Shown here: positions 22,175 to 31,778 of the stretch, one piece after another
How positions within the stretch are numbered: position 1 is the first letter of the stretch
How the letters are laid out: each line of letters begins with the position of its first letter
From: SHLQ01 sp033344795
Lineage (GTDB): Bacteria > Actinomycetota > Acidimicrobiia > Acidimicrobiales > SHLQ01
Direction of reading: 5' to 3'
Assembly (NCBI GenBank): GCA_033344795.1
Contig: JAWPMS010000001.1
Coordinates: 4,464,001 to 4,528,000 of the forward strand
DNA length: 64,000 nucleotides
The notes under the pieces: generated by a model
Told to the model about the DNA's origin: nothing
What the model saw: only the letters and a program-made list of their open reading frames with translations
Databases searched by the model: none
Made by a program: the position numbers and the translations under genes

Positions 22175-23235
22175 TCACGCGGGTAGTTCGATTCGGAACG
22201 TGCTTCCCTGGCCAAGGCCCGCACTCGTCGCGGTGATGCGTCCGGCGTGGGCTTCGACGATGAGTTTGGCGATGGCGAGGCCGACGCCAGTGCCGTCGGA
22301 GAGGTGCTGGTCGACGCGGTGGAAGCGTTCGAACACGCGCGTGAGATCGTCAGCGGCGAGGCCGCGGCCCGTGTCGGAGATCTCGACGATGGCTCCCTCT
22401 CCAGCAGCCGAGATCCGGACCACTACCCCACCCTCGTCGGTGTACTGCACCGCGTTACCGATCACGTTGGTGAGTACCTGTGTGAGTCGGTCGCGATCGC
22501 CGCGAATGGTCGGGACAGTGGCCGTCTGAACGTCGAGTGAGAGACCCTTCGCGGTCGCCTGCGGCTCGAGCTGAGCCGCCACCGCGGCAGCAACCTCACC
22601 GAGGTCGACGTCTTCGGTTGCCGCAACGGCGAGTTCACCCGCCGACGACAGCGACGAGAGGTCGTCGGCCAGGCGGCGTAACCGGGCCGCTTCCCGGCCG
22701 ATGCGCGCGTAGGTGTCAGGTTCGGCCTCGACCACCCCGTCGAGCAGCGCTTCCATCGTTCCTTCGATCGTGGCGAGAGGGTTCCGTAGCTCGTGGGCCA
22801 CATCGCCAATGAGCCGGAGGCGTCGCTGTTCGGTCGTTTCAAGCTCGTGTGCGAGCTGGTTGACATCGACGGCAAGACGATCGAGCTCGACGGTGTCGGC
22901 GTTGGGAACGCGCACGTCATAGCGGCCAGCAGCAAGCTCTCGGGTGGCTGCGCCGATGGCTTCGAGCGGTTCGGCCAAACGCCGGGTGACCCGCCACGAC
23001 ACGATGGCCGACGCGGTGACCGCGGCGCCAATTCCGACGAACAATCCGACCGGACCGCTCTCCTCGCTGCGTCCGAGCCCGCCGCGATGTCCGCCGATCA
23101 GGTCGAAGAGTGTGAGGACGATGCCGAATGCGACGATCAAGACACCCAACGCCACGGCCATCACCAGAAGATGTGACCCGAAGAGCCGCCGGCGCAGCGT
23201 CTTCGCTTCACGTGCCTCAGGCGCATCAGCGGTGG

Positions 23236-23239
<4 letters not shown>
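22175..23239 (-). CDS. Two-component sensor histidine kinase
   Basis: 354 residues. Two membrane helices (about 24-50 and 65-85) enclose a short extracellular loop of about 15-20 residues, so it probably senses within or near the membrane. A HAMP domain follows (about 85-140), then the H-box IGDVAHELRNPLATIEG with the phosphorylated His, the N-box NVIGNAVQYTDEGG, the G1 box ISDTGRGL and the G2 box GTGVGLAIAK. Its start overlaps the end of the response regulator by 4 bases. It probably forms a pair with that regulator. Confidence 0.95.
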
Positions 23240-23934
<695 letters not shown>

Positions 23935-24014
23935 GGTGTGCAACCGATCGAGGCAAACGCAGAGGAGGGCCGGCCACTTGGGCCGACCCTCCGAAACGCT
24001 ACTCGGTGGTCAGG

Positions 24015-24392
24015 TCACTTCGTACCGTCGTCGAGGTCGCCATCGGCGCTCTCGTCGGTCGGTTCGGGTGCTGATTCCGAGCTCGCCGTCGGCTCGCGGT
24101 CGGCAGGGGGAGCTGCCGGTGCGGGTCGAGCGGGCGCTGGGGGGATGACGTCGTCACCGTCGAGGACGGCCCGTCGATGCTGATACTCGGTCTGGTCGAT
24201 CTCGCCTCGGGCGAATCGATCTTCGAGCGTCTGCATTGGTGAGCCACCGAAGCGGCCGTACATGTGGGCTCCACGACGACGGCGGAACCAGACGAACGCC
24301 AACGCAAGCAGCGTGATCATGAATAGGGGGAAGAGGAAACCGGGGCCGTGTTCGACTCCCCGGGCACCTCGGTCGAAGGCGGCCAGCAACAT
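24015..24392 (-). CDS. SHOCT-domain small membrane protein
   Basis: 125 residues. One membrane helix lies at about 18-36 (FLFPLFMITLLALAFVWF) followed by arginines. The SHOCT motif follows at about 53-80 (MQTLEDRFARGEIDQTEYQHRRAVL), a short C-terminal oligomerisation-like domain. The tail is rich in Pro, Ala, Glu and Asp. Such proteins often lie beside two-component systems in actinobacteria. The gene lies 70 bases upstream of the response regulator on the same strand and may be part of its operon. Confidence 0.85.
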   Translation of the reverse strand: MLLAAFDRGARGVEHGPGFLFPLFMITLLALAFVWFRRRRGAHMYGRFGGSPMQTLEDRFARGEIDQTEYQHRRAVLDGDDVIPPAPARPAPAAPPADREPTASSESAPEPTDESADGDLDDGTK

Positions 24393-24461
24393 AAGTGATC
24401 CTTTCGGGTTTCACTCGCCGATGAACCATTCACCGGCGATGACAACCAGCAAACCGGGGTG

Positions 24462-24581
24462 GTGTGAAGCGAAGCCCACGCCAAACATCAAGCTTGTGTG
24501 AAGCCCAACGCTGAAGACCCGTATCGAACGTCGTTCGAAAGAAGCACCGAATTACACCGCGATCAAACGTGGTCTTCACAC
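24462..24581. promoter_or_regulatory. Intergenic regulatory region with GTGTGAAG repeats and a palindrome
   Basis: GTGTGAAGC occurs twice in direct orientation (24462-24470, 24496-24504), and GTGTGAAG occurs once inverted (24572-24581). TCGAACG-T-CGTTCGA (24524-24538) is a 7-base-arm palindrome. The region separates the SHOCT gene from the divergent acidic protein gene. OmpR-type regulators bind repeated half sites, so one of the two nearby response regulators may act here. Confidence 0.5.
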
Positions 24582-24642
24582 GTTCTGAACATGGCTCCTC
24601 GACGATGAGTCTCGTCAACAACCCCCGTCATGAAAGGACGAG

Positions 24643-25317
24643 ATGGACACCAACCAAACCCCCAAAGGCAAGAACCGAATTCGCATGGCGCTCGGAGCAG
24701 TCACCGCCGCAGCACTGGTCGCTGGCGTCGGCGCCGGAGTTGCCGGAGCCGACAATGGCCCGGACCTCACCGAGCCGGAAGCCGTGATCATGACCTCCGC
24801 AGCGCTGCAGGCAGACCCTGCTGACGACGTCGAGGTCGATCCACCGGCCGATACCGAAGCCCCCGAGGCCGATGAGATCGAAGAGGTCGAAGAAGCCGAC
24901 GAGATGAACGAGCCGGACGACGCAGACGAGCTGGACGAGCAAGAGGACGAGGCCGTCGAGGCCTGGGAGTACCTCCCCGCCGAAGAGCAGGCCGCCGCTT
25001 TCGATGCCCTGACTGCTGACCAACAGGCATATGTCGTCGAGGACCAGGCCGAGGACGCCCTCGAACTGATGGAAGAGCTCGACGAAGTCGGCGTCGGATA
25101 CACGCTGGTGATCGACCCGGTCACGGGCGTCGAGATCCCGGAGTTTGACGAGACCGATCCGGCCGCTGCCGATATCGTCGCCGACGAGCTCGAAGACGAG
25201 CACGATGAACTCCATGACGATGACGATGACGACGACATGGACGAAGAGGACGACGATGAAGACCACCTCGACGAGATGGATGACGAAGACACCGAGACGG
25301 AGGTGGGCAACGGCTGA
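24643..25317 (+). CDS. Extremely acidic secreted protein
   Basis: 224 residues. A signal peptide (KNRIRMALGAVTAAALVAGVGAGVAGADN) is followed by a mature chain dominated by Asp and Glu, including runs such as DDDDDDDMDEEDDDED. A short structured part lies in the middle (YLPAEEQAAAFDALTADQQAYVVEDQAEDALELMEEL). Such acidity fits binding of calcium or other cations, or of basic partners at the cell surface. It lies between two two-component systems, and the kinase at 26151 also has an Asp run in its sensor domain. A GAAAGGACGAG precedes the ATG. Confidence 0.75.
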   Translation: MDTNQTPKGKNRIRMALGAVTAAALVAGVGAGVAGADNGPDLTEPEAVIMTSAALQADPADDVEVDPPADTEAPEADEIEEVEEADEMNEPDDADELDEQEDEAVEAWEYLPAEEQAAAFDALTADQQAYVVEDQAEDALELMEELDEVGVGYTLVIDPVTGVEIPEFDETDPAAADIVADELEDEHDELHDDDDDDDMDEEDDDEDHLDEMDDEDTETEVGNG

Positions 25318-25384
25318 ACCTAGAAACGCTGCACTTCCTCCGCCCCTGCTCCCCACACACCGCCACCATGGGAGAAGGGCATAG

Positions 25385-25420
25385 GGTGCACCGGACGGGC
25401 TTTCGCCAGTCCGGTGCACC
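25385..25420 (+). terminator. Perfect 12-bp hairpin after the acidic protein gene
   Basis: GGTGCACCGGAC pairs perfectly with GTCCGGTGCACC around a 12-base loop, 68 bases after the stop at 25317 and 48 bases before the next gene. No U tract follows. Probably a terminator, which would make the response regulator gene separately transcribed. Confidence 0.6.
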
Positions 25421-25467
25421 GGCGCGTCAGTCTCCCACGCTCACCAACTACCTCTTTCACCTGACCA

Positions 25468-26154
25468 ATGGCACGAATCCTCGTCGCTGAAGACGACCCC
25501 AAACAGGCCGACGTTCTCCGCCGATACCTCGAGAGCGAGGGCCACCAAGTGGTGCTCGCCCCGGACGGGCGCACAGCGCTCGATGAAGCCCGCCGCCGCA
25601 CGCCGGACCTCGTGGTGCTCGACGTCATGATGCCGGGTATGGACGGCCACGACGTATGTCGCATCCTGCGATACGAGACCGACATTCCGGTCATTTTCGT
25701 GACCGCGCTCAGCACCGAGAACGACCTGCTCTTGGGGCTGGACTTGGGGGCCGACGACTACATCAGAAAGCCATTCAGTCCCCGCGAGTTAGTGGCTCGA
25801 GTACGCGTCGTTCTTCGCCGAGTGGGAGCTGACGGTACTGGTGCTGATGATGTCACGACGCATGGTGGTCTGGTGATCGACCGCCGTCGAGCCCGCGTGC
25901 AGGTCGGGGGTGAGACCGTCGAGCTCACACCCAAGGAATACGGACTGCTCGTTGCCCTGGCAAATGATCCAGGACGTGCATTCAGCCGGCGACAGTTGAT
26001 CGAAGCGGCCTTTGGATTCGAGGCTGACCTGCTCGATCGAACAGTCGATGTACACATCGCCAATCTTCGTCGCAAGCTCGAGCATGAACCAACCAAACCT
26101 GAACACGTGATCACGGTGAAGGGCATCGGCTACGCGTTCGCCGACGGGTCATGA
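25468..26154 (+). CDS. OmpR/PhoB-family response regulator
   Basis: 228 residues. Receiver motifs are intact: VAEDD, LVVLDVMMPGMDG with the phospho-acceptor Asp, VTALS, and IRKPFSP. The output domain has LTPKEYGLLVALANDPGRAFSRRQLIEAAFG and the VDVHIANLRRKLEHEP recognition helix. The stop overlaps the kinase start by 4 bases. It is probably the partner of that kinase. It is likely to regulate the divergent or adjacent acidic protein and SHOCT genes, but this is inference. Confidence 0.96.
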   Translation: MARILVAEDDPKQADVLRRYLESEGHQVVLAPDGRTALDEARRRTPDLVVLDVMMPGMDGHDVCRILRYETDIPVIFVTALSTENDLLLGLDLGADDYIRKPFSPRELVARVRVVLRRVGADGTGADDVTTHGGLVIDRRRARVQVGGETVELTPKEYGLLVALANDPGRAFSRRQLIEAAFGFEADLLDRTVDVHIANLRRKLEHEPTKPEHVITVKGIGYAFADGS

Positions 26155-27623
26155 GCATCGGCAGCCTCCGATCACGTTTGCTCCTCGTAGCCATTGCTGT
26201 CGCCCTGATCGCGGTCATGGCTACAGCCCTGATCGCGCAGCGAGTAGCGAGCGATGACCTGCGATCAACGCTCGATAGCGACCTCCAGACGGACAACGAC
26301 GTGGTCAGCGACCTGAACAGCTTTCTGGTCGAGAACGGTTCCTGGAACGGGGTCTCCGCGCTCGTCACCTCGTTGGCCGATCGCGAACAGGAGCGCATCG
26401 CACTGACCGACGATGCGGGTCGGATCATTGCAGATTCAGACCCCGAAGCCAACCTCCCATCACAACCAACCGGCATCGTCAACGCTCGATCGCTTTTCGA
26501 CGACGAGCTCGAGGACGAGGCCGAAGAGCGGTGCGAAGAGATCGCCGATGATGATGACGACGACGATCGCGAGGACGGCTCGTTCGATCAGACGATCTAC
26601 GAGGAGTGCATCGATCTCGAGGTGGCGCGTCTGGCCCTCGCCACCACCGGCTTGCCGGCCACAGCCTTCGTGTACGTGGGCGAAGGCGACGACGACGCGT
26701 CCTCAATTCTCGGCGAGGACGGTCCCGACGCGCGACTGGTGATCGTGGCGCTGATCGTGTTGGCTGGTGCTGCGGGACTCATGGCGCTCGCGCTGCGTCC
26801 AGTTCTGGCACCGATCGACTCGCTCAGGTCGGGAGCGCAGCGGCTGGGTGCCGGTGACCTTTCTGCTCGAGTGCCAACACAAGGCGCCACCGAGCTTGTC
26901 GAGCTCGCCAACAGCTTCAACCACATGGCCGATTCACTCGAGGCTGACGACGAACGACGTCGTCGCTGGACGAGCGATGTCGCTCACGAACTCCGCAGCC
27001 CGTTGCAGAACCTGCGGGGCCAGCTCGAGGCGGCCAGCGATGGGTTGATGGACACCGACGAGGCGTGGTTCGAGTCGATGGTCGACGAGGTTGGCCAGCT
27101 CGGTCATGTGGTCGACGATTTGCAAGTGCTCACGCTGTCAGACGCTGGCCAGCTCACGCTCGAGCTGCAACCGCTCGATGTCGGCTCGGTAGCGGTCGAC
27201 GTCGTGACCGCGCACGAGGCCCGAGCTCAGGCCGGCGGAGTCGCGCTGACGGCGTCGGGTTCTGGCGTCGCTGAGATCGATGGCCGTCGGATGCGCCAGA
27301 TACTCGGCAACCTCGTTGACAACGCGCTACGACACACCCCCTCTGGCGGAACCATCGAGATCGAGGTCGTTCGAAGCAGCGATGACGTCGCGGTAACCGT
27401 GGTGGACAGCGGCGACGGGATTCCAGACGACCAGCTGGGTCGCATCTTCGATCGCTTCGCTCGCGCCGACGAACATCGTGGCCGTGCGACGGGCGGCACC
27501 GGTCTTGGGCTAGCGATCGTCGCCGCGCTGGTCGACGCACATGGCGGCTCGGTCGAGATCGACAGTGAGATGGGTGTGGGCACGACCTGCGTCGTGGTGC
27601 TTCCGGCTGTTCACCAGCCGTAA
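26151..27623 (+). CDS. Sensor histidine kinase with Asp-rich sensor domain
   Basis: 490 residues. Two membrane helices (about 8-28 and 194-214) enclose a sensor domain of about 165 residues. It contains EDEAEERCEEIADDDDDDDREDG and a second Cys (YEECIDLE), so a disulfide may close an acidic loop. HAMP follows, then the H-box TSDVAHELRSPLQNLRG, N-box GNLVDNALRHTPSGG, G1 VVDSGDGIPDD and G2 GGTGLGLAIV. The acidic loop suggests binding of divalent cations or cationic peptides, as in PhoQ. It lies next to a secreted protein with the same Asp runs. Confidence 0.95.
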   Translation: MSIGSLRSRLLLVAIAVALIAVMATALIAQRVASDDLRSTLDSDLQTDNDVVSDLNSFLVENGSWNGVSALVTSLADREQERIALTDDAGRIIADSDPEANLPSQPTGIVNARSLFDDELEDEAEERCEEIADDDDDDDREDGSFDQTIYEECIDLEVARLALATTGLPATAFVYVGEGDDDASSILGEDGPDARLVIVALIVLAGAAGLMALALRPVLAPIDSLRSGAQRLGAGDLSARVPTQGATELVELANSFNHMADSLEADDERRRRWTSDVAHELRSPLQNLRGQLEAASDGLMDTDEAWFESMVDEVGQLGHVVDDLQVLTLSDAGQLTLELQPLDVGSVAVDVVTAHEARAQAGGVALTASGSGVAEIDGRRMRQILGNLVDNALRHTPSGGTIEIEVVRSSDDVAVTVVDSGDGIPDDQLGRIFDRFARADEHRGRATGGTGLGLAIVAALVDAHGGSVEIDSEMGVGTTCVVVLPAVHQP

Positions 27624-27702
27624 CAAGCGCCGGCGCCAGGGACTCTCGAACGCTGCCACCCCAGGCGATCCTCACCGCGCAGCCGCCACACGGCCCCGGT
27701 CA

Positions 27703-29289
27703 CTAGCTCCGCACAAACCGCCTGATCGACGCGGCGATCGACTCGACATGCTCGGGAGGCGGCGTGTGAAATGGGCCGTCGAGCGGCTCAATCTCGGCGT
27801 TTTCGATGCCGAGTGCGAGCTGTCGACCGCCTTCGTAGGGAATGGCCGGGTCTTCTCGATAATGCAGAACGAGGCACGGCTGCTCGATCTGGGCCAAGGC
27901 CGGGCTCGCGTCTACCTCGAACAATTGCTGCACGTAACCCGCCGCTACCTTGGCCGTTGCGGTTCGACGTTGGAATCGAGCGAATTCAGACCGGGTGACC
28001 GCATCGATTCCTGGGACGATCATGTCTGCAAGGATTCGAGACCCCAGCCCCCACGATTGTTCGACCGCTTGGACCAGGTTCGTCTTCGTCTCCGGCTTGG
28101 TGAACAATGCGGGCCCGCTGGCGTACGTACACATGAGCACGATTCGTTCAACGGCAGGATTCCCCGCTGCGGCCACGAGCGCGGCAGGGCCAGCGGCGCT
28201 CGACGCGAACAACGTCGAGGGCCCGTCGATCATCCCCAGAACCGCTCGGACCTCATCGGCGCTGGCGTCGAGCCCGAAGTCGACTTCGGAGGCCGACGAC
28301 AACCCCGTTCCATACCGATCGAAAGCGGTCACGCTGAACTCGCGCGACAAAACCTCGAGCAAGACCGCTCGGGGGTCGGTGCCATCGGCGAAGGCATCGA
28401 GACTCGAAATCCAGCCTGGCATGAACACCAGCGACTGTCCGAAGCCCACGGTCGCATAGGCGATTCGTTCGCCCGGTCGCCGTTCGATCTGTTTGGCCGC
28501 GAGTCGAAGCGGAAAGCCCGTCCGCGTCTCAGAAGTCTCTGAGCTCGGCGGCGCGGCCACGACAAACCGACCGGCGAGCACCGCCTCCTCGACGCTGCGC
28601 AGATTCGCCGACGGATCGAGGCCGGCTTCTTCGACGAGCCGTTCGCGCAACATCGAGAACTGTCGGAGCGCTTCGGTTTGACGGCCCGTCCTCGCCAAAG
28701 CCTCCATGACGAGGGCGACCGGCGCCTCCCTGAACGGATGTTCATCGATGAGCCGCTCGAGGCGAGGAACAGCGTCGGCGGATCGACCCACATCGATCAT
28801 GAGGCGAGCTTGCCGCTCGGACGCAACGACGTGGAGTTCGTCGAGCTCGACCGCCCGGTGCTGAATGCCCGGACGGTCGGCAACCGAACCGAACGATCGA
28901 CCTCGCCACAATGCGATCGCCTCGTCGAGCATCTCGAGCGCATGCGCCGCTGGAACCTGCTCGGCCTTCGAAATCAGCCGTTCGAACCGGCTCACGTCGA
29001 GGACATCGGGATCGGCGGACAACACGTATCCCGCTCCCTGGGTTGCCAACGAATCCGCAGGTAGCTGGGGCCGCAACCTCGATACCAGGGTGTGCAGTGC
29101 CCCCGATCGAGGCGTCGCGATGTCGTCGCCCCAGATCGCCTCGATCAGCAGGTCGGTCGACACGACGTTGCCAGCGTTCGCGGCCAAGGCGCCCAGAAGC
29201 ACCTCTTGACGCAACCCGAGCGCAAGAGGCCCCGAGGGTCCAGCGACCTCAATCGCCCCGAGAACCCGAATAGCAGCCCGCTCTCCCAC
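27703..29289 (-). CDS. BTAD-type regulator fused to an alpha/beta hydrolase
   Basis: 528 residues. Residues about 5-95 form an OmpR-like winged helix (LRQEVLLGALAANAGNVVSTDLLIEAIWG) of the SARP kind. Residues about 97-245 are the bacterial transcriptional activator domain with TPR-like helices (QARLMIDVGRSADAVPRLERLIDEHPFREAPVALVMEAL). The C-terminal half is an alpha/beta hydrolase: oxyanion-side region VFMPGW, nucleophile elbow LFASSAAGPAAL with a possible Ser in SSAAG, Asp in LHYREDPAIP and His in GPFHTPPPEH. Such fusions occur in actinobacteria near Class III cyclase-like regulators. It may be a ligand-sensing regulator. The elbow SxAxG is close to GxSxG but not identical. Confidence 0.85.
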   Translation of the reverse strand: MGERAAIRVLGAIEVAGPSGPLALGLRQEVLLGALAANAGNVVSTDLLIEAIWGDDIATPRSGALHTLVSRLRPQLPADSLATQGAGYVLSADPDVLDVSRFERLISKAEQVPAAHALEMLDEAIALWRGRSFGSVADRPGIQHRAVELDELHVVASERQARLMIDVGRSADAVPRLERLIDEHPFREAPVALVMEALARTGRQTEALRQFSMLRERLVEEAGLDPSANLRSVEEAVLAGRFVVAAPPSSETSETRTGFPLRLAAKQIERRPGERIAYATVGFGQSLVFMPGWISSLDAFADGTDPRAVLLEVLSREFSVTAFDRYGTGLSSASEVDFGLDASADEVRAVLGMIDGPSTLFASSAAGPAALVAAAGNPAVERIVLMCTYASGPALFTKPETKTNLVQAVEQSWGLGSRILADMIVPGIDAVTRSEFARFQRRTATAKVAAGYVQQLFEVDASPALAQIEQPCLVLHYREDPAIPYEGGRQLALGIENAEIEPLDGPFHTPPPEHVESIAASIRRFVRS

Positions 29290-29416
29290 CAGCCCACCTT
29301 ATGTCCGTCTCAGGGACCGAGCGTCGCCATGACAGCGCGACGACAGACCCATGCAAGGCGAGCTGACGACGATCAACCCATTCACACCTCGACCGCTCAT
29401 CTCAAAGGAGCCTCCC

Positions 29417-30172
29417 ATGTCCTCCATCACACTCCCTTCGACCACACCGGCCTCGAACGTCACCTCATCGACGTTCACCGAATTCGACGACTCTGCTGGA
29501 TTCGACAACGGCATGCGGGGCAGGTTCAACGCCTGGTTCTTCGCGGCGTTCGACCGTTACATCGCCCACGTGTCGCGCAACAACAAACAAGCAGCCTTCG
29601 CCGACATGCAACGTGGTGACATCGTCGAGCTTGGCGCTGGCGTCGGCGCCAACTTCGATTTCATCGCTCCAGGCAGTCGTCTCGTCGCAATCGAACCGAA
29701 CCTCGCCATGCACCCCAGATTGCGTGATCGTGCCGCCGCCCGAGACGTCGACATCGAGGTCCTCACGGCATCGGCCGAACGGATCCCGCTACCAGACAAC
29801 TCGGTCGACGACGTGATCTGCTCGCTCGTGCTTTGCACCGTCGACGACCAGAAGGCCGTTCTAGACGAGGTGCAACGCATCCTTCGCCCAGGCGGGCGCT
29901 TTCGATTCGTCGAACACGTTGCCGCCCCGCAGCCGAGCGCCCGACGCTGGCTACAGCTCGGGCTTCGACGCTCGTGGAAGTGGCTGTACGAGGGCTGTGA
30001 TCTCTGCCGCGATACCGCTTCGGCGATCGAGCACGCGGGCTTCGACGGGGTCGCCCTGAATCGGAGCCGACTCCGTCACTCGCTCTTCGTTCCGGTCAAC
30101 TCGACGATCCACGGCGTCGCCACCACACGGCCGGGAGCTCCCGTTCTCAACAACAACCAACCAAGAAAGTAG
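29417..30172 (+). CDS. Class I SAM-dependent methyltransferase
   Basis: About 251 residues from the ATG at 29417, which has AAGGAG upstream. Motif I is VELGAGVGANFDF, followed by the acidic VAIEPN and the Methyltransf_11 layout (DDVICSLVLCTVDDQKAVLDEVQRILRPGGRFRFVEHV). The C-terminal WLQLGLRRSWKWLYEGCDLCRDT is typical of the small phosphatidylethanolamine/thiol-type methyltransferase group related to METTL7. The substrate is unknown. It is followed by a second methyltransferase gene after 8 bases, probably in one operon. Confidence 0.87.
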   Translation: MSSITLPSTTPASNVTSSTFTEFDDSAGFDNGMRGRFNAWFFAAFDRYIAHVSRNNKQAAFADMQRGDIVELGAGVGANFDFIAPGSRLVAIEPNLAMHPRLRDRAAARDVDIEVLTASAERIPLPDNSVDDVICSLVLCTVDDQKAVLDEVQRILRPGGRFRFVEHVAAPQPSARRWLQLGLRRSWKWLYEGCDLCRDTASAIEHAGFDGVALNRSRLRHSLFVPVNSTIHGVATTRPGAPVLNNNQPRK

Positions 30173-30180
30173 ACACCCAC

Positions 30181-31317
30181 ATGTCCATCACATCCGCACC
30201 CATCACAGCAGCAGAGCCCGTCGACCGAGGAGTTCTCGACCCGGTCGCGACAGAGGAGAGCATCGAGATCTTTGCCGACAAGGTCTTCAACGATCTGGTC
30301 GGTGCACTGAACACCTACGCCACGACCATCGGAGTGACCCTCGGCTGGTACGAAGCGTTGGCGTCCGGCGCACCGATGACCGCAGGCGAGCTCGCCACGG
30401 CGACCGACACCGACGAGCGCTACGCCCGAGAGTGGCTCGAACAGCAGACGGTGAGCGGCTACCTCACGGTGGTTGACGCAAGCGCACCACCGGCGGATCG
30501 CCGATTCTCAATCGAAGCCGAAGCCGCCGAGATCATGACCGACCGATCAAGCCTTGCCTACATGGCACCATTCCCTGGGCTCGCGAGCTCGCTCGGACGG
30601 AGCCTTCCAAAGGTCATCGAGGCCTATCGATCTGGCGACGGGTTCGGCTGGCACGAACACGACGGAGGTGCGCGTTGCGGCCAGGCCGAAGCGAACCGGC
30701 CGATGTTCCTGAACGTGCTGGGCCAGGAATACCTGGCCTCGGTGCCATCGGTTCGTGACGCCCTCAACGATGGCGGCACTGTGGCCGACGTCGGCTGCGG
30801 GTTGGGTTGGTCATCAATCGGTATCGCTCTCGCCTATCCGACCGCCCGGGTCGATGGTTACGACGTCGACGGACCATCGATCGAGCAAGCTCGCATCAAC
30901 GCAACTGAAGCGGGCGTTGCCGATCGCGTGCAGTTCCACATCGTCGACGCCGCCGACGTCCAACCGGCGCCGTACGACCTGGTGCTGGCGCTCGAGTGTG
31001 TGCACGACATGTCCGACCCAGTGTCGGTTCTGGCATCGATGAAACGCATGACCAAACCGACGGGCTCGGTGATCGTCATGGACGAACGGGTGGGCGAAAC
31101 CTTCACCGGCGAACCCGACCCGCTCGAGTCGTTCATGTACTGCTTCAGCCTGATCTGCTGCCTGCCCGATGGTCGCAACGCCGCCGAGTCGGTGGCCACG
31201 GGCACGGTCATGCGCCCGGCGACGCTCGAACAGTACGCCAAGGATGCCGGGTTCTCAGCGCTTGAAATTCTCGACATCGAGAACGACTTCTTCCGCTTCT
31301 ACAACCTGGTGCTGTAG
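30181..31317 (+). CDS. Class I SAM-dependent methyltransferase with N-terminal winged helix
   Basis: 378 residues. An N-terminal helical/winged-helix region (about 35-95, MTAGELATATDTDERYAREWLEQQTVSGYL) precedes a Rossmann methyltransferase core with motif I TVADVGCGLGWSSIGIAL, the acidic VDGYDVDG and the post-I segment LVLALECVHDMSDPVSVLASMKRMTKPTGSVIVMDE. This layout is like the mycobacterial Rv2258c group and O-methyltransferases of polyketide type. A Cys-containing ESFMYCFSLICCLPDG lies near the active site. It is the second gene of an operon with another methyltransferase. The substrate is unknown. Confidence 0.85.
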   Translation: MSITSAPITAAEPVDRGVLDPVATEESIEIFADKVFNDLVGALNTYATTIGVTLGWYEALASGAPMTAGELATATDTDERYAREWLEQQTVSGYLTVVDASAPPADRRFSIEAEAAEIMTDRSSLAYMAPFPGLASSLGRSLPKVIEAYRSGDGFGWHEHDGGARCGQAEANRPMFLNVLGQEYLASVPSVRDALNDGGTVADVGCGLGWSSIGIALAYPTARVDGYDVDGPSIEQARINATEAGVADRVQFHIVDAADVQPAPYDLVLALECVHDMSDPVSVLASMKRMTKPTGSVIVMDERVGETFTGEPDPLESFMYCFSLICCLPDGRNAAESVATGTVMRPATLEQYAKDAGFSALEILDIENDFFRFYNLVL

Positions 31318-31375
31318 ACGGCGAGTGTGACCGGTCGCCTGCACGCGGTACTTCGCACTCCCCAAATCCACAAAC

Positions 31376-31402
31376 GGGCGGCCGCCTTCGGGCTGGCCGC
31401 CC
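31376..31402. terminator. GC-rich hairpin between convergent genes
   Basis: GGGCGGCC and GGCCGCCC pair perfectly around an 11-base loop between the ends of the methyltransferase and phnA genes. It could serve as a two-way terminator. U tracts are lacking. Confidence 0.6.
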
Positions 31403-31428
31403 TCCTTGGTGAGGTGAGCGAGGGGACT

Positions 31429-31752
31429 CTAAGCCTTCTTCACCTTGTCGGCCATGATCAGCACGCCCCGCCCGTTGACCTTGCCATCGATCGGGTGATC
31501 GCCCGGGATGAGGCGAATCGACTTCACCTTCGTGCCGACCTTGATGCCGCCAGTCTTGCCGTCGAGCTTGAGGTCTTTGACGATCACGACGTCGTCGCCT
31601 TCGGCGAGCAGATTGCCGTTGACATCGCGCACTTCGCCAACCTCGTCGACATCAGCGAGCCATTCGTGGCCACAGGTCGCGCACTCGTACCCGTCTTCGG
31701 CCAACAAAGGATCGGGCATGGCGCAGATTGGGCAGTCGAGGGTCGCAGACAT
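31429..31752 (-). CDS. phnA: PhnA/YjdM family zinc-ribbon protein
   Basis: About 107 residues from the ATG at 31752. The N-terminal zinc ribbon is CPICAMP...YECATCGHEW, and the C-terminal domain reads VRDVNGNLLAEGDDVVIVKDLKLDGKTGGIKVGTKVKSIRLI and ends NGRGVLIMADKVKKA, all hallmarks of the PhnA/YjdM family. Despite the name, the family is not needed for phosphonate use in E. coli and its role is unclear. Its length is close to the E. coli protein (111 residues). It is upstream of no obvious operon partner. Confidence 0.93.
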   Translation of the reverse strand: MSATLDCPICAMPDPLLAEDGYECATCGHEWLADVDEVGEVRDVNGNLLAEGDDVVIVKDLKLDGKTGGIKVGTKVKSIRLIPGDHPIDGKVNGRGVLIMADKVKKA

Positions 31753-31778
31753 CGGTGGGAGCCTACGGGCCGACGCTG

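Noticed and set aside
24615..25310. Ser-rich minus-strand frame opposite the acidic protein gene
   Set aside because: The Ser/Val-rich sequence is the complement of Asp/Glu codons. The plus-strand frame has a signal peptide and a ribosome site.
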